From NCBI GenBank assembly GCA_046160675.1, contig JBJXHH010000004.1, positions 1 to 62,351 of the forward strand: DNA of 62,351 nucleotides, read 5' to 3'. Made by a program: the position numbers and the translations under genes. Below the pieces are notes generated by a model. The model was given only the letters and a program-made list of their open reading frames with translations, made no database searches and had not been told where the DNA came from. Each line of letters begins with the position of its first letter. Position 1 is the stretch's first letter. Shown piece after piece: positions 26,655 through 35,314 of the stretch. This stretch comes from JACMJP01 sp046160675. GTDB lineage: Bacteria; Bacteroidota; Bacteroidia; Chitinophagales; BACL12.

Positions 26655-27089
26655 TCAAACTCCTGTACTTCCAAAACCTCCGTCATTCCGGTTTGTTTCA
26701 GAAAGTAGTTGAACGTTCTCCCAGTTTATGTTTTCATGTTTTGCTATGACCATCTGTGCAATCTTATCGCCATTGTTTATCATAAATGGTTTGTCTGACA
26801 GGTTAATCGCTATCACTTTTATTTCGCCCCTATAATCGGCATCAATAGTTCCGGGTGAATTGAGCATGGTGATGCCGCTGTTTATTGCTAGCCCGCTGCG
26901 GGGACGGATTTGCGCTTCAAAACCTTCTGGAAGTTCTATATATATACCCGTAGGGATAAGTTTTCTTTCGAGAGGTTTCAGAACTATTGATGCTGTTAGA
27001 TGCACCCGCAGATCCATCCCTGCTGAATACTTTGTTGCATAAGACGGGTTAGGGTTGGAAGAAGTGTTAATGATCTTTATTGTTTGCAT
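26655..27089 (-). CDS. dut: dUTP diphosphatase
   Basis: A 144-residue homotrimeric-type dUTPase that hydrolyses dUTP to dUMP and PPi, keeping uracil out of DNA and feeding dTMP synthesis. All five family motifs are present: AGMDLRV near the N-terminus, PRSGLA, the GTIDADYRGEIKV nucleoside pocket with the catalytic Asp, GDKIAQMVI, and the C-terminal GGFGSTG arm. Length is typical. It is transcribed away from the amidohydrolase gene, and its -7 box ends 4 nt before the ATG. Confidence 0.96.
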   Translation of the reverse strand: MQTIKIINTSSNPNPSYATKYSAGMDLRVHLTASIVLKPLERKLIPTGIYIELPEGFEAQIRPRSGLAINSGITMLNSPGTIDADYRGEIKVIAINLSDKPFMINNGDKIAQMVIAKHENINWENVQLLSETNRNDGGFGSTGV

Positions 27090-27093
27090 GAGG

Positions 27094-27101
27094 CAAATCT
27101 A
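27094..27101 (-). promoter_or_regulatory. Candidate -7 box of dut, 4 nt from the start codon
   Basis: TAGATTTG on the minus strand exactly matches TAnnTTTG. CCTC separates it from the ATG, implying a leaderless or 0-1 nt leader transcript. No -33 TTTG at the usual distance. Confidence 0.5.
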
Positions 27102-27119
27102 TAAGATATTCTCCGTGTG

Positions 27120-27148
27120 TTTAGCTGCTGAAATTACTTCTATTTTTG
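27120..27148 (+). promoter_or_regulatory. Candidate promoter of the amidohydrolase gene, 4 nt from the start codon
   Basis: TATTTTTG (27141-27148) exactly matches TAnnTTTG, with TTTA 17 nt upstream (27120-27123) as a 3-of-4 -33 box. CCCC and then ATG follow directly, so the mRNA is predicted to be leaderless. It mirrors the dut box on the other strand. Confidence 0.5.
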
Positions 27149-27152
27149 CCCC

Positions 27153-28331
27153 ATGCGCCGTATTGCTGCAGATCTCATTTTCCCAATCAGTTCAAAACCG
27201 CTTAGAGATAAAGTATTATTGCTGAGTGATGAGGGACAAGTAATTAGCATAAAAGAAAAAAGTGAATTCACGGAAGGTGAGTTGGAAACATACGCCGGGG
27301 CATTAGTGCCTGGATTTGTAAATGTACATTGCCACCTTGAACTTTCTCATCTCAAAAATACTTTTCCGGAAAAAACAGGGTTGCCTGAATTTCTGATGCA
27401 GGTTACAAAACACCAGGGGGCAGACATTGCAGAAAAACAAATTGCCATGGAAAAAGCGGATGAAGAGATGTACAGAAATGGCATTGTTGCCGTGGGCGAT
27501 ATTTCAAACTCAACAGATTCATTTGCAATTAAAGCAAGAAAAAATATCTACTATCATACATTTGCCGAGCTACTTTCACTTAACCCCAACAAGGTTTTTG
27601 AGGCTATACAGAAAGGTGAAAAATTACTGGCTAGCGCCAGGGGCTTCGGCATACATGCTTCGCTGGCCCCGCATGCACCTTATTCTTTAAGCGTTGAATT
27701 ACTGAAAATAATTAGCAGCCATTGTTATGAGAACGGTAAGCCTACCACTATTCATATGTTGGAAAGCAACGATGAAAATGAATTTTACATGCAGGGCAGC
27801 GGATTAATAAGAAAATTGTATCGAGAATTAAATATTCCTATTGATGATTTTTTTTCGCCGACTAAAAAAACTTCCCTAGAAAGTTTGCTACCCTTTATGA
27901 ACAGGAATGTAAAAACAATGCTTGTGCATAATACGATAGCAACCGCATGGGATGCAGAGTGGGCGGAAGACATGCACCCGAATTTGTACTGGTGTTTTTG
28001 TCCAAATGCAAACCTGTACATTGAAGATCGTTTGCCGGACATCCCCCAACTTCTGCAGCAAGTACAATATATCACCATCGGAACGGACAGCCTTGCAAGC
28101 AATCACCAACTTTCTGTATTAGAGGAATTAAAAACCATTCAAAATCGTTTTCCGGAAATTCGAACAGAAGATATGATGCGCTGGGCCACTCTCTATGGCG
28201 CAAAATTCCTTGGGATTGATGAACGCTTTGGAAGTTTTGAAGTGGGAAAGTTTCCGGGGGTAACTCTCATAGAAGGTATTGATCTTAATACATTGAACAT
28301 TTCTGCTGCTAAACCCCGTCGTATCATTTAG
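27153..28331 (+). CDS. Amidohydrolase family protein, possible aminodeoxyfutalosine deaminase
   Basis: A 392-residue metal-dependent hydrolase of the amidohydrolase superfamily (cytosine/SAH deaminase-like branch). The first metal motif is NVHCHLELSH (about residues 57-66), a single-metal deaminase form. Further likely ligands are the His in ASLAPHAPYSL, the His in TTIHMLES and the Asp in TIGTDSLASN. In Bacteroidota a related deaminase acts on aminodeoxyfutalosine in menaquinone synthesis. mqnC at 51524-52648 shows that pathway is likely used, so this role is plausible but not proven. Other nucleoside or heterocycle deaminase activities fit the motifs equally well. Confidence 0.75.
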   Translation: MRRIAADLIFPISSKPLRDKVLLLSDEGQVISIKEKSEFTEGELETYAGALVPGFVNVHCHLELSHLKNTFPEKTGLPEFLMQVTKHQGADIAEKQIAMEKADEEMYRNGIVAVGDISNSTDSFAIKARKNIYYHTFAELLSLNPNKVFEAIQKGEKLLASARGFGIHASLAPHAPYSLSVELLKIISSHCYENGKPTTIHMLESNDENEFYMQGSGLIRKLYRELNIPIDDFFSPTKKTSLESLLPFMNRNVKTMLVHNTIATAWDAEWAEDMHPNLYWCFCPNANLYIEDRLPDIPQLLQQVQYITIGTDSLASNHQLSVLEELKTIQNRFPEIRTEDMMRWATLYGAKFLGIDERFGSFEVGKFPGVTLIEGIDLNTLNISAAKPRRII

Positions 28332-28450
28332 CCATTCATCGGCTAAAATCTCCTGTTCATCCAAAAATATTTTTCCGTTAGAAACGATCAATACATTTTT
28401 GTTAGCCGGAGTTTATAGTATGACCCAAAAAAAGAAGTGTTAAAAATTAA

Positions 28451-28494
28451 AAAACTTAGGAAACTTTAAGGATAAAATTTGTTTCCCAAGTTTT
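28451..28494. promoter_or_regulatory. Long inverted repeat in the tetR promoter, candidate TetR operator
   Basis: AAAACTTAGGAAAC (28451-28464) is the reverse complement of GTTTCCCAAGTTTT (28481-28494) except for one position: 14-bp arms with a 16-bp spacer. The right arm fills the space between the -33 and -7 boxes of the tetR promoter. A repressor bound here would block the promoter. An alternative is an RNA hairpin ending the upstream amidohydrolase mRNA, but no good U tract follows. The rest of the 28332-28562 gap holds only a 7-bp hairpin (28327-28347) over the amidohydrolase stop codon. Confidence 0.55.
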
Positions 28495-28509
28495 AGTGGT
28501 TTATTTTTG
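28478..28509 (+). promoter_or_regulatory. Consensus promoter of the tetR-efflux operon
   Basis: Exact TTTG (28478-28481), 20 nt, then exact TAnnTTTG as TATTTTTG (28502-28509). The leader to the tetR ATG at 28563 is about 50 nt. Confidence 0.62.
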
Positions 28510-28562
28510 CGCCGCTTATTACAATAGCCTATAGGAAACCCCTTTGAATACAAAAAATAAAA

Positions 28563-29207
28563 ATGCCAGTATCAGTACAAAATATATCTGCAGAAGAATC
28601 CAGGTTACTGGATCGTTGTGAAAAGCTTTTTATGCGTTACGGCATTAAAAGCGTAACTATGGATGATGTAAGCAGGGAGTTGGGTATAAGTAAAAAAACA
28701 TTATACCAGTATGTTGAGAACAAGGATGCCCTCATCTGCAAGGTTACGAAAAGCCACTTCGCCTGTGAAAATAAAGTTGTGGAACAAATCATTCATCAAG
28801 CAAAAACCGCAATTGATGAAATGTTTGGCATTGCCACATGGATGAATCAAATGAGCAAGAACCTAAACCCGGGATTGTTGTTTGATTTACGGAAGTATCA
28901 CCCCGATGCATGGCAGATTTATATTGATCATCGTAATAATGAAATTTACAATCATATAAAACACAACCTGCAAAGGGGAATTAAAGAAGAGTTATACAGG
29001 GAAAACTTGCATGTTGAAGTACTGACCAGGATTTACATTGCACGGGCAGAAATGTTTCTTGATCATGAAATTTTTCCATATGATAAGTTTCCACCTGAAA
29101 AAACATTTCCCATTTTCTTAGACTATCATATCCGCGGTATTGCAACTCAAAAAGGAATTAAATACTTAGAAAAAATAAAATCTCAACATAATGACAACCA
29201 GGGTTAA
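28563..29207 (+). CDS. TetR/AcrR family transcriptional regulator
   Basis: A 214-residue regulator. The N-terminal helix-turn-helix domain (about 12-60) carries the TetR signature: YGIKSVTMDDVSRELGISKK, then TLYQYVENKDALI. The C-terminal ligand-binding part is variable, as expected. It is the first gene of a TolC-adaptor-RND operon (17-nt overlap with the TolC gene) and is probably the local repressor, acting on the inverted repeat in its own promoter. The inducing ligand is unknown. Confidence 0.92.
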   Translation: MPVSVQNISAEESRLLDRCEKLFMRYGIKSVTMDDVSRELGISKKTLYQYVENKDALICKVTKSHFACENKVVEQIIHQAKTAIDEMFGIATWMNQMSKNLNPGLLFDLRKYHPDAWQIYIDHRNNEIYNHIKHNLQRGIKEELYRENLHVEVLTRIYIARAEMFLDHEIFPYDKFPPEKTFPIFLDYHIRGIATQKGIKYLEKIKSQHNDNQG

Positions 29208-30513
29208 AACATTTTTCATTGCCTTCATGTTGCCTGCAGCACTTTTTGCACAAGTGCAGCAATTCAGTTTGCAGCAAGCGGAAGATTATGGAGCACAGAA
29301 TCACAACAACATAAAAACCGCAGCACTTAATGTTCAGGGCGCACGGGCAACTGTAGGAGAAGTGATTTCCAGCGGATTACCGCAACTCAGCGGGTCTGTT
29401 GATTATCAGAATTTTTTAAAACTACCCACCTCATTACTCCCTGCTGAATTTTTTGGCGGCGAACCCGGAGATTATACCGAAGTTCAGTTCGGAACAAAAC
29501 AAAATGTAACAGCAGGTTTATCCTTTTCGCAATTGCTTTTCAATGGTAGTTGGCTGGTGGGAGTGAATGCTGCGAAAACGTATGTTAGCCTGGTAGAAAG
29601 TCAGCAAAAGCTTACAGAGACTGAAGTGAGAAAAAATGTTGAATTAGCGTATTACACTGTATTGGTTTCAGAAGAAAGTGAAAAGATCTGGCAAAAAAAC
29701 ATTGATAACCTCAGAAAAACATTAAATGAAGTTTCGGAAATGAACCGTCAGGGATTTGTAGAGGAAATAGATGTTGACAGGCTGAAGATGAGTATAGGAA
29801 CCCTGGAAACGAACTTGGAAAATGTAAAGAATCAAACAGAGCTCGCAAAAACATTCTTAAAATTTCAGATGGGGCTTGATGTAAACCAGCCAATTGAACT
29901 TACTGATTCTCTCAGTAATGTTCAAAGTGATTTCACATTTATTGATGGAGATCAAAATTATTTACGCAGATCAGAATTCGAAATACTGGAAACAACAAAA
30001 ATCCTGAATGACTACAATGTAAAGGTGAACAAAGCCGGCTATTACCCAAGCCTTGTTTTAATTGGTTCCTTAAGTACAAATGCCCAGAGAAACCAGTTTG
30101 ATTTCTTTGATTTTGATCAGCCCTGGTTTGAAACATCATTAGTAGGGGTTTCCATGCAAGTGCCAATTTTTGATGGCTTGCAAAAGAAAAATAAAATAGA
30201 GTATGCTCAAATCGGTTTGCAGAAAGTTGAATTGCTTCAGCAAACCACCAACCAGGCCATTCAACTGGAAATTGCAAAAGCAAAAACAGACTATGAAAAT
30301 GCACTGAATGATTTTGAAAATCAAAATGAAAATATTGCCCTTGCTGAAAAGATCTACAATGTTTCGCTTATCAAATATAGAGAAGGTGTGGGCAGCAGTC
30401 TTGAATTAACAAGCGCTGAAAGTTCATTATATCAAACTCAGGGATCCTATATCGGCGCTTTATATAACTTATTAAATGCGAAAGCGAATTTGAAAAAAGC
30501 GCTCGGCTACTAA
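29191..30513 (+). CDS. TolC-family outer-membrane efflux channel
   Basis: A 440-residue protein with a signal peptide (MTTRVKTFFIAFMLPAALFAQ) and the two internally repeated halves of the TolC/OEP fold: long helices (about 28-60, 130-220, 240-270, 340-430) separated by strands that form the outer-membrane barrel. FSLQQAEDYGAQNHNNIKTA near the start and SLIKYREGVGSSLELTSAES near the end are typical helix signatures. It forms the exit duct for the RND pump encoded downstream. The start overlaps tetR by 17 nt, which indicates one transcript. Confidence 0.92.
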   Translation: MTTRVKTFFIAFMLPAALFAQVQQFSLQQAEDYGAQNHNNIKTAALNVQGARATVGEVISSGLPQLSGSVDYQNFLKLPTSLLPAEFFGGEPGDYTEVQFGTKQNVTAGLSFSQLLFNGSWLVGVNAAKTYVSLVESQQKLTETEVRKNVELAYYTVLVSEESEKIWQKNIDNLRKTLNEVSEMNRQGFVEEIDVDRLKMSIGTLETNLENVKNQTELAKTFLKFQMGLDVNQPIELTDSLSNVQSDFTFIDGDQNYLRRSEFEILETTKILNDYNVKVNKAGYYPSLVLIGSLSTNAQRNQFDFFDFDQPWFETSLVGVSMQVPIFDGLQKKNKIEYAQIGLQKVELLQQTTNQAIQLEIAKAKTDYENALNDFENQNENIALAEKIYNVSLIKYREGVGSSLELTSAESSLYQTQGSYIGALYNLLNAKANLKKALGY

Positions 30514-30547
30514 ACAATAACTTAAAACTCAATTTTAAATATATAAG

Positions 30548-31684
30548 ATGAAAAAGACAATTCTAATCCTCACCATTGCAGTGCTGCTTGTTTCATGCGG
30601 CGCAAAAGAAAAAGACATAGATCCACTTCTTGCAGAAAAACGATCTGAACTTGAAGACCTGAAAAAAGACAGGGTTGAACTTGACAAAAAAATAAAAACC
30701 CTGGAAGAAGAAATTGCAAAACTGGATACAACGGCAAAAGAGCCTGAAGGGGAATTGGTACAGATAGCAGAGATCGCACTTGCTCCCTTTGCAAGTTACA
30801 TCGACTTGCAGGCAAGAGTAGATGCAAGTGATAACGTAACCGTTACTCCGCAGATGCCCGGTGTTGTAGAAAAAGTATATGTTACTGAGGGGCAGAGTGT
30901 AAGCAGAGGGCAAACACTTGCCGAGTTAGACAATGATGCAATGGTGAAAAACATCGAAACGATGGAAACACAACTGAGTTTTGCAAGAGATGTTTACAAT
31001 AAACAAAAAGCCCTTTGGGATCAAAAGATCGGAAGTGAAATTCAATACCTTTCAGCAAAAAATAATGTTGAAACTTTAGAAAAATCCCTTGCTGCTGCAA
31101 AAGAACAGTTGGACATGACGAAGATGACATCGCCCATCAGCGGAGTGGTAGATGCCGTGGATGTAAAAGCCGGGCAGATAGGTTCACCTGGTTTTACAGG
31201 AATAAGAGTAGTAAATACAAGTTCCTTAAAAGTGAAAGGTGAAGTAAGCGAGGCATATTCTGCTTATGTTCAAGCAGGAGACAATGTGAAGCTGCTCTTC
31301 CCTGATATCAATAAAGAAGTTGACAGCAAGATCAGTTTTGTATCAAAAGTCATCAACCCTTCGTCAAGAACATTTACTGCAGAATCAAAGCTTGGAAGTG
31401 ACGGCATTTATAAACCCAACATGGTAGTAGTAATGAAGATCGCTGATTATGAAAATGCAAAAGCGATTGCCCTTGATGTAAACATGGTGCAAAAATCAAG
31501 CAACGGAAGTTATGTGTACACAGTGAAGGAAGAGGAAGGCAAATACCTTGCAGCAAGAAAAGATGTAACTGTAGGAAAAATTTATAACGGTATTGCAGAA
31601 ATTACTTCTGGGTTGAATGTTGGAGATAAAGTGATTACTGTAGGTTACCAAGACGTAATAGAAGGACAGGAAGTGAGATGGTAA
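30548..31684 (+). CDS. RND efflux periplasmic adaptor lipoprotein (membrane fusion protein)
   Basis: A 378-residue lipoprotein (MKKTILILTIAVLLVSCGAK; lipidated Cys17) that links the RND permease to TolC. Residues about 25-70 are an unusual extra N-terminal coiled coil (AEKRSELEDLKKDRVELDKK). The usual lipoyl/barrel-sandwich halves then flank a helical hairpin (TPQMPGVVEKVYVTEGQSVS ... MTSPISGVVDAVDVKAGQIG), followed by beta-barrel and membrane-proximal domains. Position between TolC and permease genes fits its role. Confidence 0.92.
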   Translation: MKKTILILTIAVLLVSCGAKEKDIDPLLAEKRSELEDLKKDRVELDKKIKTLEEEIAKLDTTAKEPEGELVQIAEIALAPFASYIDLQARVDASDNVTVTPQMPGVVEKVYVTEGQSVSRGQTLAELDNDAMVKNIETMETQLSFARDVYNKQKALWDQKIGSEIQYLSAKNNVETLEKSLAAAKEQLDMTKMTSPISGVVDAVDVKAGQIGSPGFTGIRVVNTSSLKVKGEVSEAYSAYVQAGDNVKLLFPDINKEVDSKISFVSKVINPSSRTFTAESKLGSDGIYKPNMVVVMKIADYENAKAIALDVNMVQKSSNGSYVYTVKEEEGKYLAARKDVTVGKIYNGIAEITSGLNVGDKVITVGYQDVIEGQEVRW

Positions 31685-31803
31685 TACGCAAGATAACCAG
31701 CGTTCAAATCAATATCATGCAGAAAACAAAATTATCTGAGTAAAAATACGAGTAGAGAATAATAAAGCCCAAAAGTATTTCTCATCACTCATAAAAATAT
31801 TTT

Positions 31804-34800
31804 ATGATAGACAAATTCAAAGAATTTAAACCCAGCAGCTGGGTGATAGAAAATAAGACAACCATTTTTGTACTGACAGTAATTCTCACCATAATGGGTA
31901 TTTCTGCATACAATAGCCTGCCTAAGGAGTTATATCCTGATATTACCATGCCTACAATTTATGTAGGCACAGTTTATCCCGGGTCTTCTCCCGCTGACAT
32001 GGAAAATCTCATTACTAAGCAAATAGAGAAGGAGCTCAAATCCCTGAACAGTGTAAACAAAATGACAAGCACTTCTGTGCAGGACTTTTGTAATATCATG
32101 ATCGAGTTTAACAGTGATGTTGACATTAATGACGCCTATGATAGGGTGAAGGAGGCCGTTGACAAAGCAAAGCCTTTTTTACCGGGAGATATTCCTGCAG
32201 GTTTGGGGCCGAATGTCGCCAAAGTTGAATTTTCTGAGATCCCTATCCTCACAGTAAATATTTCAGGTAATTATGATCTTCCTACCATTAAAAGATATTC
32301 TGACATTATTCAGGATAGATTGGAAGAACTGCCGGAAATTAGTAAAGCCGCCATGATAGGTGCTCCCGAGCGGGAAATTCAGATCAACCTCGATATGTAC
32401 AAAGCGCAGGCTGCAAAAATCACAGCGTATGATGTTCAAAATGCGATTCGCATGGAGAACATGATCATTAGTGGCGGTAGCATGAAGGTTGATAACATGC
32501 GCAGGAGCATAACTGTCAGCGGACAGTTTGATGATGTAGAAGAAATAAAAAATCTTACCATCAACAACATGCAAAATGCGCCGATTTATTTAAAAGATAT
32601 TGCAGAAGTAAAAGACAGTTATAAAGAACAGGAAAGTTATGCGAGGCTGGAAGGAGAAAATGTGATCGCATTAAATGTGATCAAAAAAAGCGGGGAGAAC
32701 CTGATTGCGGCAAGCGATAATGTTCATGAGTTACTTGAAGAGATGGAAAAAGAAGAGTTGCCAAAAGATCTGAAAGTAGAAGTAACAGGCGACACCTCTT
32801 CAACAACAAGAACACAGCTTGCTGACCTCATTAACACCATCATCATCGGCTTTATTTTAGTAACTATGGTGCTCATGTTTTTCATGGGCGCAACCGATGC
32901 TATGTTCGTTGGTTTGTCGGTTCCACTTTCTATGTTCATCGCATTTATTGTACTCAACTTTATGGGATGGAGCATGAATGTAATTGTGTTGTTCGGATTT
33001 CTACTCGGGCTGGGAATTGTAGTGGATGATGCAATTGTTGTTATTGAAAATACACACAGGATTTTCGCAAACGGCAAAGTGCCGATAAAGATTGCAGCAA
33101 AAAATGCTGCAGGAGAAGTATTTGTGCCTGTTCTTGCAGGAACACTTACTACACTTGCACCCTTTGTCCCACTTATATTTTGGCCCGGTGTTATCGGTGG
33201 TTTTATGAGCTACTTACCCATCACTCTGATTATTACACTCACAGCATCCCTCTTGGTAGCCTATTTATTTAATCCTGTTTTTGCCGCAACATTTATGAAG
33301 CCGCATATTGATGGCGAAAAACCCAAACGAAGAAAACAAATACGCAATTCCATTGTAGTCGGAACCCTGGGTATAGTTATTTCTTTTAGTGGGAATTTAT
33401 TATTGGGGAATGTGATTATCACTTTTGTTTTATTATTCTGGTTGTACAATCTTGTTTTAGTAAAAGGGGTAAGGTGGTTTCAGAAAAAAGGATGGCCTTC
33501 ATTTCAAAATCGCTATGCTAACTTTTTAAGGTGGACACTTAAGAGGCCCTACGTTCCCTTTATAGTAGTAATTGCAACTTTATTTTTGGCAATCTTTTTA
33601 TTGGGGGTTCAAAAACCCGGAGTAGAACAATTTCCCACTGGTGACCCGAATTTTATTTTCACATACGTACAAATGCCTAACGGTACAGATCAGTCAACTA
33701 CTGACAGTGTCACACAAATAGTTGAAAAACGAGTAAGAGGAGCAGTAGGCGAAGATAATCCCATCGTTGAATCCATCATTTCTAACGTAACTATTGGAGC
33801 AAATGAAGACCCTTTTGACCAGAGTGCATATTCAAACAAGGGAAAAGTAACGGTAGCTTTTGTAGAGCCTTCGATAAGAAGAAATCAAAAATCAGAAATC
33901 TATCTTGAAAAGATCAGGGAATCCGTGAAAGGAATTCCCGGCGCAGCCATTACTGTTGGTGTTGAACAAAACGGTCCGCCACAGGCAAAACCTATCAACA
34001 TTGAGATTCGAGGAGATAATTTTGAAGAACTGATTGCGACAACAGATGGTATCAAAAAATATCTTGACTCATTAAACTTTGAGGGAGTAGAAGAATTAAA
34101 ATCTGATCTTCAACCGAACAAACCTGAAATAGTTATCAATCTTGACAGGGAGCGCATGCGCCGGGAAGGTATAAACACAGCCCAGGTTGGAAGTGAAATA
34201 CGTAGTGCTGTGTACGGTACAGAAATTACAAAATTCAAGGAAGGAAATGATGATTATCCGATTGTGATACGATATGATGAAGCACAGAGAAAAGATATTG
34301 ATCAACTTGCCAACCTCAAGATCACCTTCATGGATATGATGACCGGTGCAATCCGTCAAATTCCAATTTCAGCCTTTGCAACAATTGACTATGCAAATAC
34401 TTATAGCGGCATAAAACGGATTGATCAGAAAAGAGTAATTACACTTTCAAGCAATTTATTAACAGGGTTTGAAAGTGCGCAATACACTATCATGGATGAA
34501 ATAAAAAAATCCCTGGAAAATTATGAAACCCCTCCCGGAGTTGAAATTACCTATGCCAGCGCCAGTCAGGAAATTGAAGATACTATCTCTTTCCTCGGTG
34601 TTGCAGGGTTGGTTGCATTGTTTCTTATCATCATTGTGATGGTTACGCAATTTAACTCTGTTTCAAAACCACTGATCATTTTCGTTGAAGTATTTTTCTC
34701 AATCATTGGTGTTTTGCTGGGTTATGGAATCACTGGGATGGATTTTTCCGCTGTAATGACAGGCGTTGGTGTAGTTGCTCTGTTTGGAATTGTAGTTAGA

Positions 34801-35229
34801 AATGGTATCCTGCTGGTTGAGTTTACAGATATTTTGATTGAGCAGGGGATGCATATAAAAGAAGCTGTGGTGGAAGCAGCACGGGTTCGTATGACGCCGG
34901 TTGTACTCACAGCAACTGCAACGATACTTGGTATGATCCCGCTTGCCATCGGATTAAATATTGACTTCAGGGGTTTGTTTACTGAATTTAAACCTGATGT
35001 TTGGCTTGGCGGCGAAAACGTTGTGTTCTGGGGTCCGCTTGCCTGGACAATAGTTTTCGGATTAGCCTATGCAACATTCATCACACTTATTATTGTGCCT
35101 GTTATGTATCTGAATAATGAACGGTTCAAAACATGGATCTTTAAAATATTTGGTATAAAAAAGAAAGAGACAACCCAGGAGCCGGTTGTTTCCGGTGGAA
35201 TGGTGTCCGGAGTTATGAATAAAGAATAA
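31804..35229 (+). CDS. RND-family multidrug/solute efflux permease (HAE-1/AcrB-like)
   Basis: An 1141-residue inner-membrane proton antiporter that drives substrate export through the adaptor and TolC. The TM4 proton-relay pair is present in GIVVDDAIVV (Asp408, Asp409). In TM10 the usual Lys of AcrB is replaced by Arg in VVRNGILLVEF. The protein is about 90 residues longer than AcrB. Much of the excess is a basic loop plus two added hydrophobic segments at about residues 500-575, after the first membrane domain (KPKRRKQIRNSIVVGTLG, then LLLGNVIITFVLLFWLYNL). The 119-bp gap before it shows no promoter or terminator I can recognise, so co-transcription with the adaptor is likely. A strong terminator follows. 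Confidence 0.93.
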   Translation: MIDKFKEFKPSSWVIENKTTIFVLTVILTIMGISAYNSLPKELYPDITMPTIYVGTVYPGSSPADMENLITKQIEKELKSLNSVNKMTSTSVQDFCNIMIEFNSDVDINDAYDRVKEAVDKAKPFLPGDIPAGLGPNVAKVEFSEIPILTVNISGNYDLPTIKRYSDIIQDRLEELPEISKAAMIGAPEREIQINLDMYKAQAAKITAYDVQNAIRMENMIISGGSMKVDNMRRSITVSGQFDDVEEIKNLTINNMQNAPIYLKDIAEVKDSYKEQESYARLEGENVIALNVIKKSGENLIAASDNVHELLEEMEKEELPKDLKVEVTGDTSSTTRTQLADLINTIIIGFILVTMVLMFFMGATDAMFVGLSVPLSMFIAFIVLNFMGWSMNVIVLFGFLLGLGIVVDDAIVVIENTHRIFANGKVPIKIAAKNAAGEVFVPVLAGTLTTLAPFVPLIFWPGVIGGFMSYLPITLIITLTASLLVAYLFNPVFAATFMKPHIDGEKPKRRKQIRNSIVVGTLGIVISFSGNLLLGNVIITFVLLFWLYNLVLVKGVRWFQKKGWPSFQNRYANFLRWTLKRPYVPFIVVIATLFLAIFLLGVQKPGVEQFPTGDPNFIFTYVQMPNGTDQSTTDSVTQIVEKRVRGAVGEDNPIVESIISNVTIGANEDPFDQSAYSNKGKVTVAFVEPSIRRNQKSEIYLEKIRESVKGIPGAAITVGVEQNGPPQAKPINIEIRGDNFEELIATTDGIKKYLDSLNFEGVEELKSDLQPNKPEIVINLDRERMRREGINTAQVGSEIRSAVYGTEITKFKEGNDDYPIVIRYDEAQRKDIDQLANLKITFMDMMTGAIRQIPISAFATIDYANTYSGIKRIDQKRVITLSSNLLTGFESAQYTIMDEIKKSLENYETPPGVEITYASASQEIEDTISFLGVAGLVALFLIIIVMVTQFNSVSKPLIIFVEVFFSIIGVLLGYGITGMDFSAVMTGVGVVALFGIVVRNGILLVEFTDILIEQGMHIKEAVVEAARVRMTPVVLTATATILGMIPLAIGLNIDFRGLFTEFKPDVWLGGENVVFWGPLAWTIVFGLAYATFITLIIVPVMYLNNERFKTWIFKIFGIKKKETTQEPVVSGGMVSGVMNKE

Positions 35230-35257
35230 TCGCAAATTAAAATACCTCCTTTAAATT

Positions 35258-35295
35258 TGAGGCTTTTACAAAATGAGTAAAAGCCTCATTTTTTT
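35258..35295 (+). terminator. Rho-independent terminator of the efflux operon
   Basis: Perfect 12-bp stem TGAGGCTTTTAC / GTAAAAGCCTCA (35258-35269 and 35277-35288) with a 7-nt loop, followed by seven U residues (35289-35295). It lies 29 bp after the permease stop. Confidence 0.9.
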
Positions 35296-35314
35296 ATATT
35301 AAATTTCATCTTGA

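Noticed and set aside
28128..28391. Minus-strand frame starting MIVSNGKIFLDEQEIL, resembling the start of an amidohydrolase
   Set aside because: Only about 25 residues look protein-like; the remainder is antisense to the real amidohydrolase gene. No continuing homology or promoter, so chance or a tiny relic cannot be told apart.
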